Source of the DNA: Kiritimatiellia bacterium
Lineage (GTDB): Bacteria; Verrucomicrobiota; Kiritimatiellia; RFP12; JAAYLN01
Direction of reading: 5' to 3'
Length of the DNA: 64,000 nucleotides
Assembly: GCA_017962605.1 (NCBI GenBank)
Contig: JAGCUY010000188.1
Location: forward strand, 1-64,000
The translations under genes were made by a program, and so were the position numbers. Positions 1 through 8,167 of the stretch are shown here, piece after piece. The notes beneath the pieces are model-generated. The model was not told where the DNA came from and made no database searches. It saw only the letters and a program-made list of their open reading frames with translations. Positions within the stretch are counted from its first letter, which is position 1, and every line of letters begins with the position of its first letter.

Positions 1-13
1 CATCGCCCAAAAC

Positions 14-43
14 CCAAAGGCCAATGTAGCCAAGGCCCTTTGG
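14..43 (-). terminator. Probable terminator of the sigma/LamG ORF
   Basis: Arms CCAAAGGCC (14-22) and GGCCCTTTGG (34-43) pair with one bulged base. The hairpin lies just past the stop codon of the minus-strand ORF ending at 77, and on the minus strand it is followed by GTTTTG. The T tract is short, so termination strength is uncertain. Nothing else was recognised in bases 1-76. Confidence 0.45.
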
Positions 44-76
44 CGCTGACAACTCCGCTCCGGCAAGCCCGCCGCC

Positions 77-2785
77 TCAATGCCGCGACTTCCGCTCCCC
101 ATTCATGGGAAGGCTCGCCCACGAATCACTAACCCAATACGGACGCAACGGCTCGATTGCAATCATGTCGGGCGTCACCCAGTCGTTCTTGCCATCGGTG
201 CGGGTTGGTGGCAGGAAGTCGAGGACTATCGTGTTTTCGCCATCGTGGAAAAGGCCTTCCTCCGGCTCAATTATGAAAGACACAAAACTGTTTGTGACCT
301 CCGTATTCTCATGCGCGACAGTGTCGTTCACCGTCGTCACGAGCGTGTTGGTGAGCGGCGTCTCCCCTTTGTAGAGGATTTTGTAGCTCATCTGCATTCC
401 GAACTTCCCCGCCGCGCCGTCAGGCAGATTCCAGACAATGGTCTTCGGGCGGTGCAGCGTCCCGCTCCTGTTGCGCCCGACGTAGCGGACGAACTCCTTG
501 AGGTTGTGCGAATCGGGATACCAGATGTCCGAAGCGTATTTCACGGGTTTCCCATTTTCGAGATAAGTCTGGTTCATGGTAGAGTCGGAGGTCGCGTCCG
601 AAATGTCGCTGTCAACGATGCCGGCGCTCCATGCGCCGCCGAGTTCGATGACATCAAATGTCACGCTGCCTGATCCGCCGTCGGTGCGGGTGAGGGTGAG
701 GACATGGTCGCCGATGGTGAACTTCTCGCCGGGAACCCAGATGTAGGCATTGCGGCCGGAGGAGACGGAAAGCGGATCTAGGGCGGCGCCGTCGAGGGCG
801 ACGGCGAGCGTTCCGGAGGCAGAGCTTGTCTGCGCCTTGAAGCGCACCCAGTGCGCGGCGTTCGCCGCATACTTATCAACGGAGAAGGGGATGCGGAAGG
901 TCGCGCCGGGCGTGAGCGTCGTCGGGAAGGCGCGCTTGTCGGAGGCGAGCGGATCGAGCGTCACGGTTGCGCCTGAGGCTGGTGCCGCGCCGCCGAACAT
1001 CTCGACTGTGCAATTCTCCTCGCCGATGCGGAAGAGGTTCGGCGCGCCGCCGCCGAAGGCCTCGCAGACCTCGCGGTCGGAAAGGCACCGATTCCACATG
1101 GCGAACATTTGGATATCACCGCGGAAATTGTCATTGCCATTTTGGCTCCCATAGTAGCGCGGGCCACCGATCCAGATGCTTTTGGGATAGAAGTTTGTCG
1201 TGTGGCTTGAATGGCTGTAGGGCACTTCAAAGTCACGATACCAGCGGGCATTGCCAGGTCGGGCAAGTGATGCGCGAATGGCATGCGCTTCGGCGCGGCC
1301 GTCCACGACGACGGCCACTTCGAGCCATTCGTTTGTCTCGACATAAAGGTCAGTGAGCGTGGATTGGCCATTTCCGAAGATGACCTTGACATAATTGTTC
1401 GTCGTATCCGATGTATTGTTGTTGTTCCGTCCGAAGCCGAAACGGATTTCCTTTTCCGCTCCGCCCTTCGACGTGTCGGTCTTCGTGCACCAGAGCCAGG
1501 AGTTGTTTCCGACGGTACAGAAATCGTCAATGCGGCAACGGAACAGGACGGTCCACTGATTGCCCGTAATCAGCTGCCCCCCTTCCAAGCTCCAGCGCTG
1601 GGAATAGACGTATTGGCCACCGCTTGGGGTCTGCGGGAGATACAGGCATGGCCACGCGACGGTCTTGTTGCCCCATGCCGTGAAGTGGACGTCGTTCGTG
1701 CGGATTAGGAAGCCGGACTGCTGGTAAACAGTCGCGGAACCAGTCGAGTAGTTCAGCTTCTGCGAATTGGACGAGGCAAGGGCGCCGTGGCGGGCGTCAG
1801 GCATCTCGCAGGAGGCGCCGCCTGTGCCGTCGCATTTGCGGGGGACGGAGACGCCGGAGTCAGTGGCGGAGACGTTGCCAGTCCACTTGCCGTCGTTGTT
1901 GGCATCGACGGGGCCGTTGAACCAGAGTATGGCGTCCTGCCAGACGCTGCCCGCCGTAGCGGAAGTCGCGGGAATTGCCGCCTGAATGGCAAGTGCTGAC
2001 GCAAGGGCGGCTGTGGTTCTTGTGGTTATACTTAGGTTCATAGTTTCTCCTTGAGAGTTATCGGTTGAAAAGTTGAAAGGTTGAAAGGTTGAAAGGTTGG
2101 AAGTCTCCGCTTGTCGCGAGTCGCTTGTCTCCTGTCCGGAAGTCTCCGTTGCGGCGGGCGACGACACGCGACTTGCGACACGCGACACGCCGGCTATCCC
2201 CGCGCCAAGCGCGGTAAGGCCGAATAGCAACAGCGCCAGCATCACCGCCTTGCCGCCGGGTTTTCTCGCCGCCACGCCAAGCTTGGCGGCAAGCGCCTTG
2301 CGCGCGTAGTGGAGGCGGCTTTTTACCGTTCCCGTTGGAACGGTCAGGATTTGCGCCATTTTCTTTATCGGCACATCCATGAAGTAGTGGAGCAGTAGCA
2401 CTTCCCTGTCTTCCGGCTCCAGCTTGCCAAGCGCCTCTCGGACTAGCGAACGGTCAAGGCTGTTGTAGATTTCCTCCTGCGCGGCTTCGTCAATGATGTC
2501 TGGAATCTCACCAGTGCAGATTTCATTCCTGTTCGACTTGCGGCGCTGGTCCAGGGAATGGATGTTTTTCAGAATCTGGCACATCCAGCCAAAGAAAGCC
2601 GATTGCTCAAGATAGTCGTCTATGCCCTCCACCACTGCGGCGAAGGTGCGGTTGACCAGCTCTTCGGCGTCGGACGGGCTGTCGCAAAAGCGCATGGCAA
2701 GGGTCATCAGCCCGGCTTTGTATTCGCTTTCAAGCCTTTTCGCGCCGCTTTCGCGGTTTGTCCTAAGTTCTTCTACAATGTCCAT
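77..2785 (-). CDS. ECF sigma factor with membrane anchor, joined in frame to an exported LamG-type protein
   Basis: The frame is 902 codons long and holds two proteins. Residues 1-170 are an ECF sigma-70 factor: region 2 near 30-85 (AEELVNRTF, WMCQIL, then basic DQRRK) and region 4 near 110-165 with a helix-turn-helix ending TGTVKSRLHYAR. A membrane helix lies at about 178-200. It is followed by a linker encoded by repeat DNA (about 205-246, including LSTFQPFNFST). Residue 249 is a Met with its own Shine-Dalgarno, and it opens a signal peptide and a secreted part with a LamG/concanavalin A-like region (about 385-570). The C-terminal third is unassigned. I infer two products from one frame, a tethered sigma factor and an exported binding protein, but a true fusion cannot be excluded. 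A paralogue with the same layout lies at 38799-41597. The start is MDIVEEL, shared with the paralogue; no strong SD is visible before it. Confidence 0.8.
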   Translation of the reverse strand: MDIVEELRTNRESGAKRLESEYKAGLMTLAMRFCDSPSDAEELVNRTFAAVVEGIDDYLEQSAFFGWMCQILKNIHSLDQRRKSNRNEICTGEIPDIIDEAAQEEIYNSLDRSLVREALGKLEPEDREVLLLHYFMDVPIKKMAQILTVPTGTVKSRLHYARKALAAKLGVAARKPGGKAVMLALLLFGLTALGAGIAGVSRVASRVSSPAATETSGQETSDSRQAETSNLSTFQPFNFSTDNSQGETMNLSITTRTTAALASALAIQAAIPATSATAGSVWQDAILWFNGPVDANNDGKWTGNVSATDSGVSVPRKCDGTGGASCEMPDARHGALASSNSQKLNYSTGSATVYQQSGFLIRTNDVHFTAWGNKTVAWPCLYLPQTPSGGQYVYSQRWSLEGGQLITGNQWTVLFRCRIDDFCTVGNNSWLWCTKTDTSKGGAEKEIRFGFGRNNNNTSDTTNNYVKVIFGNGQSTLTDLYVETNEWLEVAVVVDGRAEAHAIRASLARPGNARWYRDFEVPYSHSSHTTNFYPKSIWIGGPRYYGSQNGNDNFRGDIQMFAMWNRCLSDREVCEAFGGGAPNLFRIGEENCTVEMFGGAAPASGATVTLDPLASDKRAFPTTLTPGATFRIPFSVDKYAANAAHWVRFKAQTSSASGTLAVALDGAALDPLSVSSGRNAYIWVPGEKFTIGDHVLTLTRTDGGSGSVTFDVIELGGAWSAGIVDSDISDATSDSTMNQTYLENGKPVKYASDIWYPDSHNLKEFVRYVGRNRSGTLHRPKTIVWNLPDGAAGKFGMQMSYKILYKGETPLTNTLVTTVNDTVAHENTEVTNSFVSFIIEPEEGLFHDGENTIVLDFLPPTRTDGKNDWVTPDMIAIEPLRPYWVSDSWASLPMNGERKSRH
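2039..2052 (-). promoter_or_regulatory. Internal ribosome-binding site and start codon for the LamG protein
   Basis: On the minus strand AAGGAG (2052-2047) is followed after five bases by ATG (2041-2039), inside the long sigma/LamG frame. A signal-peptide-like sequence (MNLSITTRTTAALASALA) begins at that ATG. The same SD, spacing and MN- start recur at 40812-40825 in the paralogue, which supports real internal initiation. Confidence 0.7.
2063..2100 (-). repeat. Octamer array (CTTTCAAC type) within the sigma/LamG frame
   Basis: About 4.5 tandem copies of an 8-base unit, TTGAAARG on the plus strand and CYTTTCAA in the coding direction. Since 8 is not a multiple of 3, three units give an eight-residue period, seen as LSTFQPFN. 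It sits directly before the internal RBS. Confidence 0.85.
2101..2192 (-). repeat. Degenerate GTCGC(A/T)-type short repeats in the sigma linker
   Basis: Short 7-8 base units built on GTCGC and CGCGAC recur here, for example GCGACTTGCGACACGCGACA. They encode the Ser/Ala/Arg/Thr-rich linker after the membrane helix. The paralogue carries the same type of repeat at the same place (about 40877-40965), with different exact units. Confidence 0.6.
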
Positions 2786-2850
2786 TGCAGATATAAAATA
2801 TAAATTCTCCCAATAAAAGGATAACTTATCTGGGCAAAAAGGTTCAAATA

Positions 2851-2884
2851 ATAATTGCCGCCCGATGATTCGGGCGGCAATTAT
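2851..2884. terminator. Strong 14-bp inverted repeat in the divergent gap
   Basis: ATAATTGCCGCCCG (2851-2864) and CGGGCGGCAATTAT (2871-2884) pair perfectly around a six-base loop. It lies between two divergent genes, upstream of both, so it need not be a terminator; an attenuator or protein-binding site is equally possible. From about 2960 to 3030 the gap also has AATCTGA/GAAATCT-type short repeats. Confidence 0.5.
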
Positions 2885-3052
2885 CGCCTGTCTCCGTTAG
2901 CGGAGACTAAACTTAAGCGATGAAGCCGTTGTCGGAGGCGGGAGATTGCGCCGCATTTGGTATAATCTGAGAGAACAAGTTTGAATCTGATTTTGAAAGT
3001 CGAAATCTGAAATCTCAGATTTGGAGTTTGAAACATTGTTTTGTGATCAGTC

Positions 3053-4465
3053 ATGGACACTAAAAAGGCTTTCCAGGCCGTCGAGGCCGCCCGCTCGCAG
3101 ATTCTGGCTGCGGAGCGCCACATCTGGCAGAACCCGGAAACGGGCTACCGCGAATGGAAGACCCACGCCTTCTTGAAGGCGCAGTTCGAGGCGCTGGGTC
3201 TGACGCCCCACACCTTCGACCGCATCCCCGCCTCCATCGCCGTCCAGAGCGCGAAGGATGGACAGGACCGCGTCTTCAAGCCAATCCCCGGCTTCTGGGT
3301 TGATTTCGACACAGGCCGCCCCGGTCCGCGCCTCGCCATCTTCGGCGAACTCGACTCCCTCCTCATCCCCACCCATCCCGAATGCGACAAGGAGACCGGG
3401 GCCGTCCACGCCTGCGGCCACCCCGCACAATGCGCGGCGCTGCTCGGCGTCGCGGCGGGGCTGTCCGCCCCTGGCGCGCTGGACGGGCTTTCCGGCTCGA
3501 TCCGCCTCATCGCCGTCCCCGCCGAGGAGGTCATCGAACGCGACTTCCGCAAGGGCCTGCGGCAAGAGGGCGTCATTCGCTACATCGGCGGGAAACAGGA
3601 GCTCCTGTGGCGCGGCATCCTCGATGACGTCGATCTCGCCTTCCTTGTCCATACCACCACCGGCAACGCCCGGCTTGCGACGGCGCCTGGCTCCAATGGC
3701 TTCATCGCCACCCAGCACATTTTCCTCGGGAAGGCCGCGCATGCCGGGTCGAAGCCCTATGAAGGCGTCAACGCCCTCTATGCCGCGAACCTCGCCATGA
3801 ACGCCGCCAACGCCCTGCGCGAGACCTTCCGCGACAACCAGCACGTCCGCTTCCACCCCATCATCACGTCGGGCGGAACCTCCTGCAACTCGATTCCGGA
3901 GCGGGTCGTCGTCGAGAGTTCCGTGCGCGCCGCCTCCATGGAAACCGCCATCGAGGTGAACCACCAGATCAACCGCGCCTTCGCGGGCGCCGCCGCCGCG
4001 ATGGGCTGCCGTCTTGAAGTCCACGACCTCAACGGCTACGCGCCGCGCCTCAACGATGCCTCGCTAAACGATCTTTTCCACGAGGTCGCCATCGACCTCT
4101 TTGGCGCCGATTGCAAGCACACCCGCGCCGAATGGAGTTCGGGGTGCAGCGACATGGGCGACATCTCCTGCGTCATGCCGGCAACAAACGCCTACGCCGG
4201 CGGCGCCAGCGGGCGCGGCCACGGCTCCGACTACCGCATCGCCGACCCAGAAATCGCCTGCGTGGGCTCCGCCCAGCTGCAGGTGGGCGCCGCCATGCGG
4301 CTTCTCGCGAACGACGCCGCACTCGCGCGCAATATCGTCGCGGAGAGCAAGCCGCCATGCGCCACGATCGCCGACTATCTCCGACTCGCCGACTCAATCA
4401 CCTTCGACGGAGAGGTTGTCTCCTACGGAGAGGACGGGCGCATCGTCCTCTCCCCCGGCTGCTAG
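3053..4465 (+). CDS. M20-family amidohydrolase/peptidase
   Basis: A cytosolic zinc-dependent amidohydrolase of 470 residues, the usual size for the M20D/AbgB-like group that removes acyl or aminobenzoyl groups from amino acids. Candidate metal ligands are visible in order: GELDSL near 108, ACGHPAQ near 122, PAEEV near 160, and a C-terminal GRGHGSDYR near 385. The middle third (about 205-330) is the lid/dimerisation domain with GKAAHAGSKP. The ATG at 3053 starts the first conserved segment (RHIWQNPETGYREW); the SD is weak. It stands alone between genes on the other strand. The exact substrate cannot be read from the sequence. Confidence 0.85.
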   Translation: MDTKKAFQAVEAARSQILAAERHIWQNPETGYREWKTHAFLKAQFEALGLTPHTFDRIPASIAVQSAKDGQDRVFKPIPGFWVDFDTGRPGPRLAIFGELDSLLIPTHPECDKETGAVHACGHPAQCAALLGVAAGLSAPGALDGLSGSIRLIAVPAEEVIERDFRKGLRQEGVIRYIGGKQELLWRGILDDVDLAFLVHTTTGNARLATAPGSNGFIATQHIFLGKAAHAGSKPYEGVNALYAANLAMNAANALRETFRDNQHVRFHPIITSGGTSCNSIPERVVVESSVRAASMETAIEVNHQINRAFAGAAAAMGCRLEVHDLNGYAPRLNDASLNDLFHEVAIDLFGADCKHTRAEWSSGCSDMGDISCVMPATNAYAGGASGRGHGSDYRIADPEIACVGSAQLQVGAAMRLLANDAALARNIVAESKPPCATIADYLRLADSITFDGEVVSYGEDGRIVLSPGC

Positions 4466-4495
4466 AACGGCAAGCGTGGCGAGAAAAAACCTATT

Positions 4496-6892
4496 TCATG
4501 ATTTCCTGTCCACGAAACCATTGTCCGAAGCGTCGGCGACGCGGGCGTCCAGGTCCTTGAAGAGCCGGATGCCGTCGCGGATGCCGCCCCACATGAACCA
4601 GACCGTCGAGACGCACCCGACTATGATCGGGACAATGAGGCTCGTGATGAAGTAGTAGGTGCCCCACCACGGCTTCGGCCACGGCGAGACGAAGTTCCAG
4701 AAGAGGACGCCGAGGAAGACTACGCCGAAGCCGTAGCCGATCGAATAGATGAAGACCGACCAGGCGATGATGCGGTCGCCGCGTGTGTATTCGCCGTCGA
4801 TGCCGACGATGCGCTCCAGGAGGGAAACCTTGACGGAGGCGGCCTTGGCCATGCGCTCCTTCTCGGCCTCGTCGGCGTATTCGCCGCGGTGGAGGAGCTT
4901 GTCGAGGTTGAAGGGCTTGCACCAGCCGGCCTTGAGGGCGATCCACGAGCCGAGGCAGTAAGCAATAAGCGACAGGACCATCGAGATTCCGTAAATTTCT
5001 GTCGAGTTCATGAAGAACTTTTCGCGGAAGAGTTGGATGGCCTGCTCCAAGGTGCTTTCGCCGGAGTTGAAACCGAACGACCAGTCCACATACGGGTTGA
5101 GCGGTTCGGCCACCTTCGCGAAGAAGCGGAAGACACCCTCCGTCCAGCCGTGGCGGGCGAGGACGGGCACCACGCTGGCGCTCCAGACGCGTTGGAGGAT
5201 GAGTCCGGCAAGCGAGAAGCCGCAGCCGAAGAAAATCGAGCACCAGGCGCCGACGATGTTGCCGAAGCGGCTGTAGAGGCCGAACACCATCACCGTGCCG
5301 CCGCCGCCAAGCCAGATGGCGCACATGATCTGCGTGAACATGTTGATGTAGTCGAGCTGGCTGAAGAAGACCGCAACAACGAAGAAGAAGACGGCGACGG
5401 CCACCGACGACCAGCGCAGCAGGGCGATGTGCTGCCGGCTCGTGGGCGGCTTCTTCATGAAGGGGAGAATGACGTCCTGCGCCCATGTCGAGGAGGCGTT
5501 GAAGATGCGCGAGTCATCGGTGGAGACGAGCAGCATGATCATGAGGAGGGCGAAGAGTCCGATGACGCCGGTGGGGAGTATTTGCCGCAGCGTGGCGGGG
5601 AGCATCATCTGGCCGTAGAGGGTGCGGACCTTCTGGGCCTGCAAGGCGTTGGCGCCCTGGATGGCGGCGAGTTCGGGAGAGGGGGCTCGCTCGCCGGCGG
5701 CGACGGCGGCGGCCTCGGCGCGTAGGGCGTCGGGGATGTTGCCGTTGATCATGTCGCGGGCCGTGTCGATGTAGATGGTGTCGTTGTTCTTGAGCTGCGA
5801 GAGTGGCTCGTCGAGAAGGCGCGGCGGGAGGGCGTCGAGGGCATCGGCGATGCGCCCGCGCACGGCGGCGTCTGGCACGGCCTCGGCGGCTACCTTGTTC
5901 AGGAGGGCCTTGCGCGTTTCGTGCGACGAGAACTTTCCATGGGCGCCTGGGAGGACGAACGCCTTGTGGTTCATCACCGTGATGACGAGGAGGGTCGTGA
6001 GGCCGACCATCGTGAAGGCGAAGCCGTTGCGCCAGGTGCCGAGGATGCCGGCCATCTTCTGCTCGTGCGGTGTGCGGGCCGAGTTGGTGGTGTCGTTGCC
6101 ATACCAGGAGGCGCGCTGGATGATTGTCGCCATGACTGTGACTCCGAGGGCGAACATGTTGAAGTCACGGAGCTTGGAGATGTCGAATGGGTTTAGGAAG
6201 CTCTCGCCGGGCACGCGGTTGAGCATCACCGGCTCCATGGTCGTGTGCCAGTTGAAGTTGAGGAAGATGTAGCCGGCGACGATGACGAAAATCGGGTAGG
6301 AGAGAAGGGACTGGACGGTGTCGGTGATGAGGAGCGAGATGCGCCCTGCGGGCCAGATGGCGAGGGTCGCGAGTACAAGGCTGACGCCGACGAGGATGGC
6401 GAAGCACGGGAGGTTGACGCCGAGGACGTGGATCTTGTGCGGAAGGCCGAGGAAGTAGATGAAGAAGTTCGCGGCGATGGCGGGGCCGATCGCGTTGGTG
6501 ACCATTTCCGCGATGTTGCGGAGCACCGCGCAGAAGACGCGGAAGGAGCGGTTGTAGCGCATCTCCACGAACTGGCCGAAGGAGAGGGCGCGCGAGGCGC
6601 GCCAGCGGTAGGTGCAGTATCCGGTGAGTGCGAGGAACATCCCCAGCGGCATCGTGATGGTGTTCCAGAACCCCATCGCCGAACCAACCTTGTAGGTGGC
6701 CTCGCAGCTGGCGACGATGTTGATTACGCTCAAGCCCGCCGCCAGGTCGCCAACGCAGATGACGTAGCGGCTGGCGACGCGGCCCGCCGCGAGGAAGTCC
6801 ACCGCGTCGCGGGCGTATTTGCGCGCATGGATCGCGAAGCCGAGGACGGCTGCGAGTGGAACGAGCATGATGAGCCAGTCGAGAGGATGCAT
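4496..6892 (-). CDS. Sodium:solute symporter (SSS/SSF family)
   Basis: A 798-residue polytopic inner-membrane protein expected to import a solute with sodium. The N-terminus opens with a hydrophobic helix (LIMLVPLAAVLGF) and the family feature DFLAAGR near 35; about 12-14 membrane helices are spread along the length. Extra length over a typical 500-600 residue SSF member comes from a hydrophilic segment near 320-420 rich in Ala, Glu and Arg, and from a long tail. The start is MHPLDW, directly after an octamer array in the leader rather than a clear SD. The substrate is not identifiable; neighbours suggest nothing specific beyond sugars or organic acids. Confidence 0.85.
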   Translation of the reverse strand: MHPLDWLIMLVPLAAVLGFAIHARKYARDAVDFLAAGRVASRYVICVGDLAAGLSVINIVASCEATYKVGSAMGFWNTITMPLGMFLALTGYCTYRWRASRALSFGQFVEMRYNRSFRVFCAVLRNIAEMVTNAIGPAIAANFFIYFLGLPHKIHVLGVNLPCFAILVGVSLVLATLAIWPAGRISLLITDTVQSLLSYPIFVIVAGYIFLNFNWHTTMEPVMLNRVPGESFLNPFDISKLRDFNMFALGVTVMATIIQRASWYGNDTTNSARTPHEQKMAGILGTWRNGFAFTMVGLTTLLVITVMNHKAFVLPGAHGKFSSHETRKALLNKVAAEAVPDAAVRGRIADALDALPPRLLDEPLSQLKNNDTIYIDTARDMINGNIPDALRAEAAAVAAGERAPSPELAAIQGANALQAQKVRTLYGQMMLPATLRQILPTGVIGLFALLMIMLLVSTDDSRIFNASSTWAQDVILPFMKKPPTSRQHIALLRWSSVAVAVFFFVVAVFFSQLDYINMFTQIMCAIWLGGGGTVMVFGLYSRFGNIVGAWCSIFFGCGFSLAGLILQRVWSASVVPVLARHGWTEGVFRFFAKVAEPLNPYVDWSFGFNSGESTLEQAIQLFREKFFMNSTEIYGISMVLSLIAYCLGSWIALKAGWCKPFNLDKLLHRGEYADEAEKERMAKAASVKVSLLERIVGIDGEYTRGDRIIAWSVFIYSIGYGFGVVFLGVLFWNFVSPWPKPWWGTYYFITSLIVPIIVGCVSTVWFMWGGIRDGIRLFKDLDARVADASDNGFVDRKS

Positions 6893-6901
6893 GGGAGAGA
6901 G

Positions 6902-6951
6902 GGTTGAAAAGTTGAAGGGTTGAAAGGTTGAAAAGTTGAAAAGTTGAAAGG
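6902..6951 (-). repeat. Octamer array before the symporter start codon
   Basis: Six tandem 8-base units, CTTTTCAA/CCTTTCAA in the sense of the symporter gene, ending about ten bases before its ATG. The unit and the sense orientation match the arrays near 2063, 31545, 32489, 33280, 40836 and 61769. Confidence 0.9.
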
Positions 6952-6958
6952 CAGACAG

Positions 6959-7020
6959 TCGATTGCTGTCGATTGCTATCGAGTGCTATCGAGTGCTGTC
7001 GATTACTATCGATTACCGTC
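6959..7020. repeat. Decamer tandem array
   Basis: Six consecutive 10-base units of the pattern TCGAKTRCTR, for example TCGATTGCTG, TCGATTGCTA and TCGAGTGCTA, with two variable positions. The stop codon of the DUF4832 remnant (7006-7008) falls inside the array. Confidence 0.9.
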
Positions 7021-7386
7021 AAGAGAAATTATACCAATTTTGTAGCGGCGATGGCCGTCGTCTTCTCCAAGGGGCAGTTCGTAGATCGGAGTGCCGTCCG
7101 CCTCACCTACGGAGAGGAAGACGTCAAAGGTGCCTTCGGGAAGCTTGGGCGCGTCGAAGCGTCCTAGGCGGAACTTGGCCGTGTGCGCAGCCGGGGCGTC
7201 CGGCAGCATTCCCTTCAGGCTGAAGCCGTCATCCGCCAGCACGGCGAGGATGCGCCCTTTGTCATCCTTGACGGTCAGGCACGGGTAGGCGTCGCGGTAG
7301 CACGACGCAACGCCGGCGGCCTTCATCACCTGGATGTATTGCCTGGAAAAGACATCGAGGTAGAGGATTGTCGGCTTTTGCACCAT
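7006..7386 (-). pseudogene. C-terminal fragment of a DUF4832-like protein
   Basis: Only 126 residues from the ATG at 7386. The end (LPEGTFDVFLSVGEADGTP, then DDGHRRYKIG) resembles the C-terminal beta-sandwich of DUF4832 proteins, which are normally several hundred residues long and linked to polysaccharide use. No upstream catalytic part is present, so I read it as a 5'-truncated relic that may still be expressed: TATAAT lies seven bases before the ATG. The longer frame to 7614 overlaps truA and lacks support. The stop codon falls in the decamer array, which may have replaced the original end. Confidence 0.55.
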
Positions 7387-7393
7387 ATAATCC

Positions 7394-7422
7394 ATTATAC
7401 CATTTTGAAAAAATGATATAAT
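7394..7422. promoter_or_regulatory. Divergent -10 boxes for truA and the DUF4832 remnant
   Basis: Plus strand: TATAAT at 7417-7422, six bases before the truA ATG (7429). Minus strand: TATAAT at 7399-7394, seven bases before the ATG at 7386. In both cases transcription would start at or next to the start codon, so both mRNAs should be leaderless or nearly so. Good -35 hexamers are not evident. Confidence 0.6.
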
Positions 7423-7428
7423 CTTAAA

Positions 7429-8166
7429 ATGCGTTTTAAGCTGACAATCGCATACGATGGCACTAACTATTCCGGATGGCAGGTCCAACCCGGAAAAAAT
7501 ACCATTCAAGGTGAAATAGAGGCCGCAATCGAGGCTACGACCAGTCAAAAGGTGAAGCTTCACGGCTCTGGCCGAACCGACAGGGGTGTCCACGCCGCAG
7601 GGCAAGTCGCCCATTTCGACATTGAAACGCGCATGACACCTCGCTCGATGCTGTTCGCCCTCAATTCGCGCCTTCCGACAGACATCAGAATTTTATCGGC
7701 AACCCGCGCTAAAAATGACTTCCACGCCCGTCGGACAGCCCATTCTAAAGAATACAGATATGTATTATTCAACGGCGGAATATTGCCCCCTTGCGAGCGT
7801 CTCTACGCCGTTCAGGTGCATCGTCCTCTCGACATGGAACTTATGCGCAAAGGCGCGGAACGTTTTGTTGGAGAACACGATTTTTGCGCCTTTATGGCAA
7901 ACCCGCAGCGAATAGTGGAATCAACCGTTCGTGAAATCACCTCTTTCACCATCTCTAAACGCGGATCTTTCATAACTTTTAGAGTCCGGGGAAACGGTTT
8001 TCTATACAAACAGGTGAGGAGCATGGTCGGGATGCTGATTCGCGTTGGACACGGCCAGGAAAAACCGGAACGAATCACGGAATTGCTTGACTGCAAGGCG
8101 GAACGGACAGCTCGCGTTCCATCCGCGCCTCCGCAAGGCTTGACACTATGGAAGGTATGGTATTGA
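7429..8166 (+). CDS. truA: tRNA pseudouridine synthase A
   Basis: Makes pseudouridine at positions 38-40 of the tRNA anticodon stem-loop. At 245 residues it matches the family length. The N-terminus has YDGTNYSGWQ, and the catalytic aspartate is in GRTDRGVHA near residue 52. Later family blocks include NDFHARR near 100 and a C-terminal RVRGNGFLYKQVRSMVG. No SD precedes the ATG, but a TATAAT box ends six bases upstream, consistent with a leaderless transcript. The next gene starts one base after the stop, so the two are probably co-transcribed. Confidence 0.95.
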   Translation: MRFKLTIAYDGTNYSGWQVQPGKNTIQGEIEAAIEATTSQKVKLHGSGRTDRGVHAAGQVAHFDIETRMTPRSMLFALNSRLPTDIRILSATRAKNDFHARRTAHSKEYRYVLFNGGILPPCERLYAVQVHRPLDMELMRKGAERFVGEHDFCAFMANPQRIVESTVREITSFTISKRGSFITFRVRGNGFLYKQVRSMVGMLIRVGHGQEKPERITELLDCKAERTARVPSAPPQGLTLWKVWY

Positions 8167-8167
8167 A

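Noticed and set aside
3047-4024. 325-codon frame antisense to the M20 gene
   Set aside because: Gly/Asp/Glu-rich mirror frame; the M20 metal-binding motifs support the plus-strand gene instead.
4889-5725. 278-codon Glu/Arg-rich frame on the plus strand
   Set aside because: Shadow of the sodium:solute symporter; the charged composition comes from reading hydrophobic codons backwards.
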